64,000 bases of DNA from Parabacteroides sp. (GTDB lineage: Bacteria; Bacteroidota; Bacteroidia; Bacteroidales; Tannerellaceae). The position numbers were made by a program, and so were the translations under genes. The notes under the pieces were generated by a model. It did no database searches, was not told the DNA's origin, and worked only from the letters and a program-made list of their open reading frames with translations. The stretch is taken from contig DXVO01000029.1 of assembly GCA_019417325.1 (NCBI GenBank), positions 1-64,000 on the forward strand, given 5' to 3'. This document shows positions 17,038 to 26,283 of the stretch, one piece after another; position 1 is the first letter of the stretch, and every line of letters begins with the position of its first letter.

Positions 17038-18804
17038 ATGCGTACACCTACTCTTCAATATCTTTACCTGCAGAAGCCGGTAACAATGATAATCGTCATT
17101 TGTATTATTTCTGTTTTACCCTGGATTGGCTTAGGAGACTTTTCCACTAAAGGAGAACCCCGCGAAGCTGCGGTAGCTGTTTCAATGCTGGAAAGCGGTA
17201 ACTGGGTATTGCCTCAGGTATATGCAAATGAATTTGCATATAAGCCACCGATGGCACATTGGCTGATGGCTGCTTTTTCTTATCCACAGGGATATGTATC
17301 GGAATTTACTTCCCGCCTGCCATCGGCACTTGCTTTTATCTCTCTGATTGGTTTTACATTAATCTTCTTCGGACGACGTCTGCGTTTCCAACAAGCATTT
17401 ATAGCGACACTTCTGCTTATCACCTGCGTGGAGATACACCGCGCGGGAATGACAACACGGGTGGATATGTTGTTGACTGCTTTCATGGTAATCGGACTAT
17501 ACCAGTTATATCGATGGGAAGACCAACTGGAATTAAAAGGCGTGCCTATCATTATCCCTGCTTTATTGGGATGTGCAGTGCTTACCAAAGGTCCCGTTGG
17601 AGTGGTATTGCCACTGTTTGTATTTGGCGTATACCTGTTGATGTTGCGTAAATACTCTTTGCTGACAATATTTAAAGCATTGTTATATGCGGGGGTTTCA
17701 TCCATGTTCCTGCCTCTTCTATGGTATGTTTCGGCATACAAGCAGGGAGGAGATGATTTTCTGAATGTAGTTTTAGCCGAAAACTTCGGACGCTTCTTCC
17801 ACCTAAGCACACCGAATATCCAGTATGATTTGGGACATGAGAACGGTCCGTGGTTCAATCTGGTTACTTTAGCCGCCGGCTTTATTCCCTGGACAATATT
17901 TTTCTTTTTCTCTTTGTTCGGATTGAAATACCGCAAGCCGGAAAAGTCGTTCAAACAGATCTTAAAAGATAGCTGGCACGGGATTCTTTCCATGGAAAAA
18001 GAAAAACTGTTCAGCCTGGTAGCCGTTGTTTGTATTCTCTTCTTCTATTCAATACCGCTTAGCAAACGCAGTACATACCTGATGCCTGCTTACCCGTTTA
18101 TCGCAGTCTTTTTATCTCAATATGCACTGTATATTACTGAATACCGGACTAAAGTAACCCGTGTGTTTGCCGCATTCCTTGCATCGGTAGTAGCAGTTGT
18201 TATGATTGGAATAATCCTGACAATGGCAGGTATCATCAATCCGGTAATAATAGCCGGACAGTATACACAGAACATGGAAGTTCTTGAAACCGTATCACAT
18301 GTAGCCAATATGTTTACAGCTCCAAACGGACTGACAATTTGTATTCTGTTAATTCTGCTTCTTGCCTTGGGTACAGTGTATTATCAGATGTTCAAGAAAA
18401 TCAATATCAAAATATTGTATGCAACCATTGCACTGACATTCTGTGTGAATCTTTTGATCGACGGAGTTATCATGCGTGGAATACGCCAAGGGGTTTCCTC
18501 CCGTCCTTTCGCAGAACAGGTAGTAAAAGATTTTCCTTTGAATGATTCGAACATGTATGTAATGAATAACCTTAAATATTACCGGAACTTATACGGACTG
18601 AATTTCTATATGGGCAACAAGTTCCATAATTTTGAGACAGACCAACCGGAAGAAGGTTATTTGTTCATCTCGGAAAAGAATGTCGATACACTTATAGGCA
18701 ACTATGGAGATACATATGCATTTGAGCTACTTACTGCTACTCCGAATGTTATCGGTGAGTTGAGTGCAAGAATTGTACTCTACAGCTTCTCCAAAGAAAA
18801 ATAA
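17038..18804 (+). CDS. GT39/ArnT-like membrane glycosyltransferase
   Basis: 588 residues, about 12 membrane helices. The first periplasmic loop has the family pattern (GLGDFSTKGEPREAAVAVSM ... GNWVLPQVYANEFAYKPPMAHWLMAA), equivalent to the D/E-R and KPP motifs of ArnT and protein-mannosyltransferase family 39. These enzymes transfer a sugar from a polyprenyl-phosphate donor to lipid A, protein or glycan on the periplasmic face of the inner membrane. Acceptor unknown here. The C-terminal 100 residues form a soluble domain. The next gene follows by 32 bases, so the two are probably co-transcribed. Confidence 0.88.
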   Translation: MRTPTLQYLYLQKPVTMIIVICIISVLPWIGLGDFSTKGEPREAAVAVSMLESGNWVLPQVYANEFAYKPPMAHWLMAAFSYPQGYVSEFTSRLPSALAFISLIGFTLIFFGRRLRFQQAFIATLLLITCVEIHRAGMTTRVDMLLTAFMVIGLYQLYRWEDQLELKGVPIIIPALLGCAVLTKGPVGVVLPLFVFGVYLLMLRKYSLLTIFKALLYAGVSSMFLPLLWYVSAYKQGGDDFLNVVLAENFGRFFHLSTPNIQYDLGHENGPWFNLVTLAAGFIPWTIFFFFSLFGLKYRKPEKSFKQILKDSWHGILSMEKEKLFSLVAVVCILFFYSIPLSKRSTYLMPAYPFIAVFLSQYALYITEYRTKVTRVFAAFLASVVAVVMIGIILTMAGIINPVIIAGQYTQNMEVLETVSHVANMFTAPNGLTICILLILLLALGTVYYQMFKKINIKILYATIALTFCVNLLIDGVIMRGIRQGVSSRPFAEQVVKDFPLNDSNMYVMNNLKYYRNLYGLNFYMGNKFHNFETDQPEEGYLFISEKNVDTLIGNYGDTYAFELLTATPNVIGELSARIVLYSFSKEK

Positions 18805-18836
18805 TACTATTTACGAATTTGAAATTAGACATTATA

Positions 18837-19487
18837 ATGCAGGATATAAAACTGAAGACAGCCCTTTTTGATTTTGACGGTGTGATTGTTGATTCCGAAC
18901 CTATCTATGATGTTTACTGGAACGAAGCCAGTGAACGGTATGGATTAAATATCAAAGATTTTGCATCCAGTATAAAAGGTACTACAATGCCTTACATATT
19001 GAAAAAATACTTCTCCCAGTTCTCAGAAGAGTTTAGACAGATGGTACTCCGGGAATCTATGGAATTTGATCAAATCATGCCTCTTCCTCCGGTAAAGGGA
19101 GCCTTGGAATTTCTGGAAACACTAAAAAAGAATGGTATTACCATTGGCTTGGTTACCAGCTCGGACAATGCAAAAGTACAACGGGCTTTCAATGTTCTGA
19201 ACTTGCATAATATGTTTGATACGGTAGTTACAGCCGACCGTATTACCAGAGGTAAGCCGGATCCCATGTGCTATCAGTTGGCAGCCGCCGACCTGAATGT
19301 TTCACCTGAAGATTGTCTGGTTTTCGAAGATTCTTTTGCAGGTGTGGAAGCGGCAACTCTGGCGAAAATGCGTATAATCGGATTAAGTACGACCAATCCG
19401 GCAGAGGCGCTGGAAGATAAAGTATATAAGGTTATTCCCGATTTTTCCAACTCTACTTTTGAGGATTACAAACGGTGGTGTAAATAA
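18837..19487 (+). CDS. HAD-family hydrolase, beta-phosphoglucomutase-like
   Basis: 216 residues from the ATG at 18837; an upstream TTG at 18819 is less likely. HAD motif I is LFDFDGVIVDSEP (Asp12, Asp14), followed by a helical cap, motif II Ser (GLVTSSDN), motif III Lys (RGKPDP) and motif IV VFEDSFAGVEAA. This is the pattern of the beta-PGM/phosphatase subfamily: a cytosolic Mg-dependent phosphatase or sugar phosphomutase. It follows the GT39 gene by 32 bases. Confidence 0.9.
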   Translation: MQDIKLKTALFDFDGVIVDSEPIYDVYWNEASERYGLNIKDFASSIKGTTMPYILKKYFSQFSEEFRQMVLRESMEFDQIMPLPPVKGALEFLETLKKNGITIGLVTSSDNAKVQRAFNVLNLHNMFDTVVTADRITRGKPDPMCYQLAAADLNVSPEDCLVFEDSFAGVEAATLAKMRIIGLSTTNPAEALEDKVYKVIPDFSNSTFEDYKRWCK

Positions 19488-19497
19488 CAAATAGATT

Positions 19498-19528
19498 CCG
19501 GCTTATATCAGGCCGGGATATTTTTTAT
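19498..19528 (+). terminator. Terminator after the GT39-HAD pair
   Basis: CCGGC (19498-19502) and GCCGG (19512-19516) form a short GC stem followed by GATATTTTTTATTT. It lies in the 37-base gap between convergent HAD genes, and its T-run runs into the end of the minus-strand gene. Confidence 0.65.
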
Positions 19529-20136
19529 TTAAATATATGCGACCAGTCTTCTCTTGCCTGAGGCGTATAGGTACTCATCCCTAAACGTTCAGCAGTACGG
19601 CAATTCTGGCTTGCATCATCAATAAACAAGGTTTCTTCCGGATTAAGACCGGCATCTTTCAACACATATTCGAAAATATCGGCATTAGGCTTCAACATAT
19701 GAAGCTGGTAGGAAAGATATACCTTATTAAAAAAGTCACTGGCATCGTGCCCCTGATAAGAGAAATAAGCGCGTTCGGACCATTCCCAATGAATTTGATT
19801 TGTATTACTCAATAAAAACGTATTGTAGCGATTCCGTAAATCAAGCAGCAGGTCCAGTTTATAATCGGGGACATCTTCCAACATGGCAATCCAGGCTCCA
19901 TCTATCTGGTCATCTGTAAGATACTGCTGGGTCAGACTACGAATACCATCATAAAAAGCTTCCGGGGTAATCGTTCCCAATTCCAATTTCATGAAAAGGC
20001 CTTTATGCTGATAATTATTGACCAGTTTCTCACGTATATCCACACCCAAAGATTCGAAAGCTTCAATACAACGGAGACGTGCGAGATTAACTATTACCCC
20101 TCCAAGGTCGATAATCAAATTTTTAATGCCTTCCAT
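19525..20136 (-). CDS. HAD-family hydrolase, YihX-like
   Basis: 203 residues. Motif I reads LIIDLGGVIVNL: the nucleophile Asp10 is present but the second Asp of DxD is replaced by Gly12, as in the YihX-like branch of the family (DLGNV/DLGGV). Motif II is FLLSNTNQIHW, motif III KPNADIFEYV and motif IV LFIDDASQNCRTAE. Probably a sugar-phosphate phosphatase in the cytoplasm. It begins 7 bases after potD on the same strand, so it ends the polyamine transporter operon, although a link to polyamines is not obvious. Confidence 0.9.
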   Translation of the reverse strand: MEGIKNLIIDLGGVIVNLARLRCIEAFESLGVDIREKLVNNYQHKGLFMKLELGTITPEAFYDGIRSLTQQYLTDDQIDGAWIAMLEDVPDYKLDLLLDLRNRYNTFLLSNTNQIHWEWSERAYFSYQGHDASDFFNKVYLSYQLHMLKPNADIFEYVLKDAGLNPEETLFIDDASQNCRTAERLGMSTYTPQAREDWSHIFK

Positions 20137-20143
20137 AGTTTTT

Positions 20144-21484
20144 TCATTTTACAGGGTGTTTACGGCGGCGGCGGTTATGCCGGTTCTTCTGCTTATACTC
20201 AACAATTCTACGATATACAATCCAGATAAACAAGACTCCGAAAACAGTGAAGATAAGCAATACGATTCCCGTATTCAAGTTATCACCTTTCACCCGGCTC
20301 CACATTTCCAGTACCTGTTCTGTTTTATCACCGAAGTCGCGAATCATGGCGCAACGTTCCACTATAGCCCGGTCCGGATACTGCACATGATTAATCGGGA
20401 TACTTTTGGCTTCCGGCCCGAAGAAATAACTCAAATCGGAAAGCGTCGTAATAGTAGTATCCATCTTCGCTTCCAGAATCTCCGGAGTTGCAATGGCACT
20501 CACATAACCGATTGCATCCATATTCCGCAAAGCTATATCCGGTCTGCAAAGATAATCAATAAAATAACTGGCTGCCTTCACATTACGTGCAAATTTCGGG
20601 ATAGCCCATCCATCGTACCAAATATTACTACCTTCTTTTGGAACATCATAGCCAAGGTCCACCCCTACCGCTTCCGCTTCCTGTATGGACCACATGGCGT
20701 CTCCGCTCCAGGTCAGGTTCAGCCAAGCTTTATTACGGGTCATCATTTCTTTTCCGAAATCTGCTTCCCATCCGGCAATATTCGGTTTCAGTTTTTTGAG
20801 GTATTCTTCAGCAAGGGCTATTGCTTCCGGAGAACTGTCGTTCATTAACTGCTCAACAGTAACAGTCCCATTCTGCAGCGATTCGGCATTTGCATAAATA
20901 ATGGCTGTCCCGTAGGCATCCCGGTAACTGTCTTTCATTAATATACGTCCCTTATTCTTCGGGTCCCAAAGACATTCCCAGCTTGTTACTTCCTCGTCGG
21001 AAATAAATTTTTTATTATAAAGTAAGCCGGCAGTTCCCCACATATAAGGTACGACATAGTCGTTCGTTTTTCTGCCGTCATAACTTAATTTATCGAGTTG
21101 TTCCTGAATATAAGGAGACACATTCTTAATATAATCCGGTGTTTTTCCGAAATTACGGTTAATAGGCAACAGGAGATTTTTCCTTAACATCCTCTCAATA
21201 ATATATTCGGACGGACAGATCAAGTCGAAATCTTCATGCCCAAGTTCAACCTTAGTCAGCATGATTTCGTTAATATCGAACACCTGATAGATAATACGGA
21301 CATTCTCCCCGGTCTGTTCCTTATACCAAGCAGGGAATTCTTCAAGGATCGATTCGTCTATATAATCCCCCCAGTTATATATTTTCAATATCCGGCTACG
21401 TTCTTCTTCCGAATCCTTACAGGAAGAAAATAATCCGCAACAGGCAAGCAAAACTATGAATATATGAATCAGTCTGGTCTTCAT
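20144..21484 (-). CDS. potD: Polyamine ABC transporter substrate-binding lipoprotein PotD
   Basis: 446 residues. Lipoprotein signal with Cys22 (LFSSC) followed by acidic KDSEEE. The binding-protein fold begins KIYNWGDYIDESILEEFPAWY and contains the PotD/PotF-type segments FDLICPSEYIIERM, YVVPYMWGTAGLLYN and WAIPKFARNVKAASYFIDYLC. Unusually, residues about 403-424 form a hydrophobic helix (GIVLLIFTVFGVLFIWIVYR) followed by a strongly basic tail (RHNRRRRKHPVK), so the mature protein is probably also anchored in the inner membrane at its C-terminus. It is the last transporter gene of potABCD, 18 bases after potC. The specificity (spermidine or putrescine) is not settled by sequence. Confidence 0.93.
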   Translation of the reverse strand: MKTRLIHIFIVLLACCGLFSSCKDSEEERSRILKIYNWGDYIDESILEEFPAWYKEQTGENVRIIYQVFDINEIMLTKVELGHEDFDLICPSEYIIERMLRKNLLLPINRNFGKTPDYIKNVSPYIQEQLDKLSYDGRKTNDYVVPYMWGTAGLLYNKKFISDEEVTSWECLWDPKNKGRILMKDSYRDAYGTAIIYANAESLQNGTVTVEQLMNDSSPEAIALAEEYLKKLKPNIAGWEADFGKEMMTRNKAWLNLTWSGDAMWSIQEAEAVGVDLGYDVPKEGSNIWYDGWAIPKFARNVKAASYFIDYLCRPDIALRNMDAIGYVSAIATPEILEAKMDTTITTLSDLSYFFGPEAKSIPINHVQYPDRAIVERCAMIRDFGDKTEQVLEMWSRVKGDNLNTGIVLLIFTVFGVLFIWIVYRRIVEYKQKNRHNRRRRKHPVK

Positions 21485-21502
21485 TTCCTCTTTATAACTT
21501 GA

Positions 21503-22291
21503 TTATGTCGTTGATTTGCCGGAACGTTTATTGATGACAATCAATAATACTAACACGGTAACAAAGATGATGGTTGAAAGCGGACGCAATTCCGGAGTTA
21601 ATCCTCCCTTACGTGCATCAGCATAGATGAAGGTTGACAATGTTTCAAGCCCTTCATTGCCAATGGTGAAAATCGTAACGGCAAAATCATCGATAGATAA
21701 TGTGAAAGCCAGAATAAAACCGCTGATCATTCCCGGACGGATTTCCGGAAAAATTACTTTGCGTAATGCCTGAAAAGGAGTTGCCCCCAAATCCAGTGCC
21801 GCCTCATAGACATTCTGGTTCATTTTCTTTAAACGAGGCATCACACTCAATACGACATACGGAGTACAAAACGTAATATGTGCCAGAACTACCGTCGTAA
21901 ACCCTTGTGAAATACCAAAACTCACAAACAACAGGAATAAAGACACACCAGTAATAATATCGGCATTCATCATCGGAATTGCATTTGCAAAATTCATCAC
22001 CTGACGGGTACGGGAACGCAAATTAAAAATTCCAATCGCAGCGATACTTCCTAATATAGTAGATATGGTTGCGGCAATCATTGCAATAGCAAATGTATTC
22101 CACAGGGCACTAACCAACGAACGGTGGGTTCCTCCGGCAAACAGTGAGCTATAAAGTTTCGTTGAAAATCCGGTCCAGTTGCCCAATACCTTTGCCTCCG
22201 TAAACGAAAAAATCATGATAATCAGTATCGGAGAATAAAGAATAGCCAACAACAGCCATAGGTAGCCTTTTGCTAAAAATTTCTTCATCAT
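21503..22291 (-). CDS. potC: Polyamine ABC transporter permease PotC
   Basis: 262 residues, six membrane helices, with the binding-protein-dependent permease EAA-type loop (AALDLGATPFQALRKVIFPEIRPGMISG). It pairs with PotB in the inner membrane to form the channel driven by PotA. The start overlaps the potB stop by 4 bases (ATGA type), indicating translational coupling. Confidence 0.95.
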   Translation of the reverse strand: MMKKFLAKGYLWLLLAILYSPILIIMIFSFTEAKVLGNWTGFSTKLYSSLFAGGTHRSLVSALWNTFAIAMIAATISTILGSIAAIGIFNLRSRTRQVMNFANAIPMMNADIITGVSLFLLFVSFGISQGFTTVVLAHITFCTPYVVLSVMPRLKKMNQNVYEAALDLGATPFQALRKVIFPEIRPGMISGFILAFTLSIDDFAVTIFTIGNEGLETLSTFIYADARKGGLTPELRPLSTIIFVTVLVLLIVINKRSGKSTT

Positions 22292-23091
22292 ATCACCCCT
22301 CCTCCTTCATTTGAAGCACTGTCATCCTCATTCGTAAACAGGATAGTAACACCTATCAGTAGCAACATTATTAAAGAAAGTGCCGCACCGTAATTCCACA
22401 TACCGTTGTAAATGCTTTCTTGTACGGTAGAACCGAACAACTTTATATTATTCATTGTCAGAAGTTCTGCGATAGCGAAAGTAGAAACTGTCGGCATAAA
22501 TACCATCACAATCCCACTCATGATTCCCGGCAATGACAACGGAAGAATCGTTTTCATAAAAACCTGGAATGGGTTTGCACCCAAATCCTGAGCCGCTTCT
22601 ATCAGGCTCTGGTCCATTTTCTGCAAGGTATTATAAATAGGGTAAATCATAAACGGCAGGAAGTTATAAACCATACCGAATACCAAAGCATCCTCTCCCA
22701 ACGGCAGATTCAAAAAATCAAATAAAGCAACGGTAGCCAACGTACGAATCAAAATATTTACCCACATCGGCAGAATAAACAAAACAACCATTGTGCGGGA
22801 AACATTGAAATGTCTATGCGCCAGTATATAAGCAGCAGGATAACCTAATATCAGACAGACCAGTGTCGTTATAATCGCAATTCCGATAGAATAGACAAAT
22901 GTATTGATTGCCTCCGGGTGAACCATAAACTTCCGGAAATTAGCGAAAGTAAAACTTCCTTCCGCATCCGTAAAAGCATAGAACACGATCAGCAGCAAAG
23001 GCATCACCACAAAAATAAAAAGGAACAATGCATAAGGAATCGTCCAGTTCCTTCGCCGCATGAAAAAAGCCGAAAACTTACTGATCACCAC
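22288..23091 (-). CDS. potB: Polyamine ABC transporter permease PotB
   Basis: 267 residues, six membrane helices, EAA loop at EAAQDLGANPFQVFMKTILPLSLPG. Together with PotC it forms the permease of the polyamine uptake system. Its start lies inside the last codons of potA (14-base overlap), so the two are translated together. Confidence 0.95.
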   Translation of the reverse strand: MVISKFSAFFMRRRNWTIPYALFLFIFVVMPLLLIVFYAFTDAEGSFTFANFRKFMVHPEAINTFVYSIGIAIITTLVCLILGYPAAYILAHRHFNVSRTMVVLFILPMWVNILIRTLATVALFDFLNLPLGEDALVFGMVYNFLPFMIYPIYNTLQKMDQSLIEAAQDLGANPFQVFMKTILPLSLPGIMSGIVMVFMPTVSTFAIAELLTMNNIKLFGSTVQESIYNGMWNYGAALSLIMLLLIGVTILFTNEDDSASNEGGGVI

Positions 23092-24484
23092 CTTCCTCCT
23101 TTATTATTTGAACAATTCGTATATTTTCAGGAGCAATGGTTATACCGACACGGTCCCCATCATCCCATACATCATTCGTATCCACATAGATATCTTCATC
23201 CCAGTCGGAAGATACAGTCAAATGATAGTGATTGCCTTTATAAAGGATAAACTTCACCTCTCCTGTCAGAATACCGTCTTCTTCGTCATCTTCCAGAATA
23301 ACATGTTCAAAATTTACCTGTACTTGTACCGGAGAACCCTCTTCAATACCAAGTATTTCCTTACATTCGAATGTACTGCCTAAAAATTCCACATGAGTAG
23401 AATCTATCAGCTTTCCTTCGAACATATTGCAGATTCGTTCCTTTTTCATTACATGTATATCAAAAGGCTTAACGAGCAAACCAACTTCCTGTCCTACTTC
23501 AAAATAATGGTAGTCCTGAACCATAAATTCATAGTCCTCTTTTGTCTGTACCATCATTTCATAATGGACACCCTTAAATATAGAAGAAGTGACTGTACCG
23601 GTAAGCATAGCTGCCTCGGATGGTTCGAATATGTATATATCTTCCGGACGAAGCACTACATCGACAGGAGCTTGCTCTCCAAAACCTTCGTCCACACATT
23701 CAAACTCATGTCCGGCAAAGAAGACCTGTTTATCCTTAATCATCTTACCATTCAGGATATTACTTTCCCCGATAAAGTCGGCAACAAAAGAATTAACCGG
23801 TTCATTATATATATCGGTAGGCGTACCAATCTGCTGGATTCTTCCTTCACTCATTACGACAATCGTATCGCTAAGAGTAAGTGCTTCCTCCTGGTCGTGG
23901 GTTACATAGACGAAAGTGATACCCAATGTTTTGTGCATCGCCTTCAATTCCATCTGCATATCCTTACGCATCTTCAGGTCAAGAGCTGCAAGCGGTTCGT
24001 CCAGCAAAAGCACTTCAGGCTCATTTACAATCGCGCGGGCTATCGCCACACGCTGCTGCTGTCCTCCGGAAAGGGAATCCACATCACGATATTCATAATC
24101 CGTAAGCCCTACCATTTTTAAAGCCTGTTTCACTTTCTTCTCGGTAACCGCCTTAGGAAGTTTTTTCAGCTTCAAACCGAAAGCAATATTATTGAAAACA
24201 TTGAGATGAGGAAAAAGAGCATACTTCTGGAATACGGTATTAACCGGACGCTTATGAGGAGGTGTCTGCGTTATATCTTTCCCCGCTATGGTTATTATAC
24301 CTTCCGAAGCAGTCTGAAAGCCTGCAATCAATCGCAACAAGGTGGTCTTACCGCACCCTGAAGGTCCCAATATCGTTACAAACTCGCCCTTACGGACCAA
24401 CAAATTCACATCATTCAGTACGGCTTTATCGCCGAAATGTTTGGACACATGTTCCACTCCGATGATGCAGTCTGACTTTTGCAT
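23078..24484 (-). CDS. potA: Polyamine ABC transporter ATPase PotA, extended C-terminus
   Basis: 468 residues, about 90 longer than E. coli PotA. Walker A GPSGCGKTT (40-48), Q-loop FQKYALFPHL, signature LSGGQQQR (138-145), Walker B LLLDEP (about 159-164), H-loop VTHDQEEA. After residue 240 there are two TOBE-like beta domains: one ending near VLRPEDIYIFEP plus its partner around SIFKGVHYEMMV, and a second set with FILYKGNHYHLTVSS ... DRVGITIAPENIRIV. The duplicated regulatory region accounts for the extra length. It energises PotBC in the cytoplasm and is the first gene of the operon. Confidence 0.95.
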   Translation of the reverse strand: MQKSDCIIGVEHVSKHFGDKAVLNDVNLLVRKGEFVTILGPSGCGKTTLLRLIAGFQTASEGIITIAGKDITQTPPHKRPVNTVFQKYALFPHLNVFNNIAFGLKLKKLPKAVTEKKVKQALKMVGLTDYEYRDVDSLSGGQQQRVAIARAIVNEPEVLLLDEPLAALDLKMRKDMQMELKAMHKTLGITFVYVTHDQEEALTLSDTIVVMSEGRIQQIGTPTDIYNEPVNSFVADFIGESNILNGKMIKDKQVFFAGHEFECVDEGFGEQAPVDVVLRPEDIYIFEPSEAAMLTGTVTSSIFKGVHYEMMVQTKEDYEFMVQDYHYFEVGQEVGLLVKPFDIHVMKKERICNMFEGKLIDSTHVEFLGSTFECKEILGIEEGSPVQVQVNFEHVILEDDEEDGILTGEVKFILYKGNHYHLTVSSDWDEDIYVDTNDVWDDGDRVGITIAPENIRIVQIIKEEGGDQ

Positions 24485-24544
24485 AGGCTATGCCTCTTTT
24501 ATCGAAACAGATTAAACATACAAGCTTTTTTAGTAAAAGCGGCA

Positions 24545-24552
24545 CAAAGGTA
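24545..24552 (-). promoter_or_regulatory. potA: -7 box upstream of potA
   Basis: On the minus strand TACCTTTG lies about 60 bases before the potA ATG. At 20 bases upstream the sequence is CTG, a weak -33. This is the only promoter-like element seen for the pot operon. Confidence 0.45.
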
Positions 24553-24669
24553 GATAAATTAAAGGAGATTTACAGCATCTAATCCGCTACAGAAGTATTA
24601 AACTACACTATAAATGTCCTTTTTCTTTTAATTTATAAAATGGTAAATCCGCTTAAAAGATCAGTTACC

Positions 24670-25869
24670 TTAACTATTCCCTTTATCTTTCCTGGGTAAT
24701 AACAGATTTAAGACGACCCCGAGCATTGCTGACAATCCGATACCTGCCATTGTAAATCCTCCGAATTCGATAGCTGCTCCACCGATACCGAATGTCAGAA
24801 TCAGAGATACGATAATCAAATTGCGTGTATCACCCAGATTTGTCCGGTTATGAATAAGACTATTAATACCGACTGCGGCAATCGTACCGAACAGCAACAA
24901 CATAATTCCACCCAGCACCGACTGCGGTATACTTTTAAGTAAAGCACTTACTTTTCCAAATACAGAAAACACAATACCCGCTACGGCGGCTATACGGATT
25001 ACCACCGGGTCGGTTATCTTTGTAAGTGAGATAGCTCCGGTTACCTCTGAATAGGTGGTCACGGGAGGGCCTCCGATAAAGCCGGCGGCAACACAAGCCA
25101 AGCCATCCCCTAACATAGTCCGGTGAAGTCCAGGATCTTTTACAAAATCCTTACCGGTGACTTCATTTATAGCATATACATCGCCTATATGTTCAATGAT
25201 CGGAGCAATCGTGACCGGTATCATAAAAATAATAGCCTCCCATGATAACGCTGGCTTTACAAACTGGGGAAAAGCAAACCAGGGAGCTGCCACGACCGGT
25301 TCGAAATCGACCAAGCCACATACGCTTGCCACTGCATAACCAACAACTATCCCACAAAAAATAGGAATAAGCTTAAGCATACCTTTACCCAACAATGACG
25401 CTAATATAGCAGTCAACAATGCCACCAATGCCAATCCCCAATTTTCCTTTGCCATATTCACCCCTGAACCAGCCAACGATAAACCGATTAATATGATAAC
25501 CGGACCAATCACAACCGGAGGAAATAACGTCTTGATAAATCCGATACCTCTCAGTTTGATAAGTAAACTCATAATCGCATAAACCGCACCTACGGCAACA
25601 AGCCCCGACATGGTTCCGGGCAACCCATATAATTCCGTCGCCTTTACTATCGGTGCAACAAAAGCAAAACTGCTTCCCAGAAAAATAGGAACCTTCCCTT
25701 TGGTCACCAGATGAAATAATAAAGTTCCTAACCCAGCTGTAAAAAGAGCTGTTGAAGGATCCATGCCGACTAATAATGGCACAAGAACAGTTGCCCCAAA
25801 TGCAACAAAAAGAAACTGGACACCTACTACAGTCTTCTGTACAGGGCCCAGTGTTTTTTGGTTTTCCAT
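24670..25869 (-). CDS. uraA: Uracil/xanthine permease, UraA type (NCS2)
   Basis: 399 residues, 14 predicted membrane segments. Family hallmarks are GVQFLFVAFGATVLVPLLVGMDPSTALFTAG at the start, GLACVAAGFIGGPPVTTYSEVTGAISLTKI (NCS2 motif with the substrate-binding Glu) and the PQSVLGGIMLLLFGTIAAVGI segment. A proton symporter for uracil in the inner membrane. It lies 30 bases after the GtrA gene on the same strand. A role in pyrimidine salvage is assured by family; selectivity between uracil and xanthine is inferred. Confidence 0.93.
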   Translation of the reverse strand: MENQKTLGPVQKTVVGVQFLFVAFGATVLVPLLVGMDPSTALFTAGLGTLLFHLVTKGKVPIFLGSSFAFVAPIVKATELYGLPGTMSGLVAVGAVYAIMSLLIKLRGIGFIKTLFPPVVIGPVIILIGLSLAGSGVNMAKENWGLALVALLTAILASLLGKGMLKLIPIFCGIVVGYAVASVCGLVDFEPVVAAPWFAFPQFVKPALSWEAIIFMIPVTIAPIIEHIGDVYAINEVTGKDFVKDPGLHRTMLGDGLACVAAGFIGGPPVTTYSEVTGAISLTKITDPVVIRIAAVAGIVFSVFGKVSALLKSIPQSVLGGIMLLLFGTIAAVGINSLIHNRTNLGDTRNLIIVSLILTFGIGGAAIEFGGFTMAGIGLSAMLGVVLNLLLPRKDKGNS

Positions 25870-25899
25870 TTAATAGGTATTTATTAATTAATACAAACT

Positions 25900-26283
25900 C
25901 TAATTTTTGAATGTATAGAACTTATTCATCAAAAAATTAATCATTGTATAGAAAGCCATTGCTATCAACTGATTGTAATACGGGTCTATCGGCACATAAG
26001 GCATCAAGACAAACATAAGGAAACTAAGTTGCAGCAAATAACAGATACCGAACACGACGCCAAAGCGTACGGCACTACTAATCCATCCTGCCGAACTTTG
26101 GAATGTCCATTGCTTATTCCATATGAAACTGTTTAAAACTCCGGCAACATATCCGGTGATATTGGATGTTACCTCTGAAAAACCGCACAACTTCATCATA
26201 ACCCATATGACAGTTGCTGTAATAAGCGTATTACTCGCTCCTACTAAGCCGTATTTAACGGCTTGCTTGATTGTCTCCCCCAT
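25900..26283 (-). CDS. GtrA family membrane protein
   Basis: 127 residues with four membrane helices and the GtrA pattern (KYGLVGASNTLITATVIWVMM ... NSFIWNKQWTFQS ... INFLMNKFYTFKN). GtrA proteins are small flippase-like partners in polyprenyl-linked sugar transfer. Its start overlaps the end of the preceding gene by 29 bases, so it depends on that gene's transcript. Confidence 0.9.
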   Translation of the reverse strand: MGETIKQAVKYGLVGASNTLITATVIWVMMKLCGFSEVTSNITGYVAGVLNSFIWNKQWTFQSSAGWISSAVRFGVVFGICYLLQLSFLMFVLMPYVPIDPYYNQLIAMAFYTMINFLMNKFYTFKN

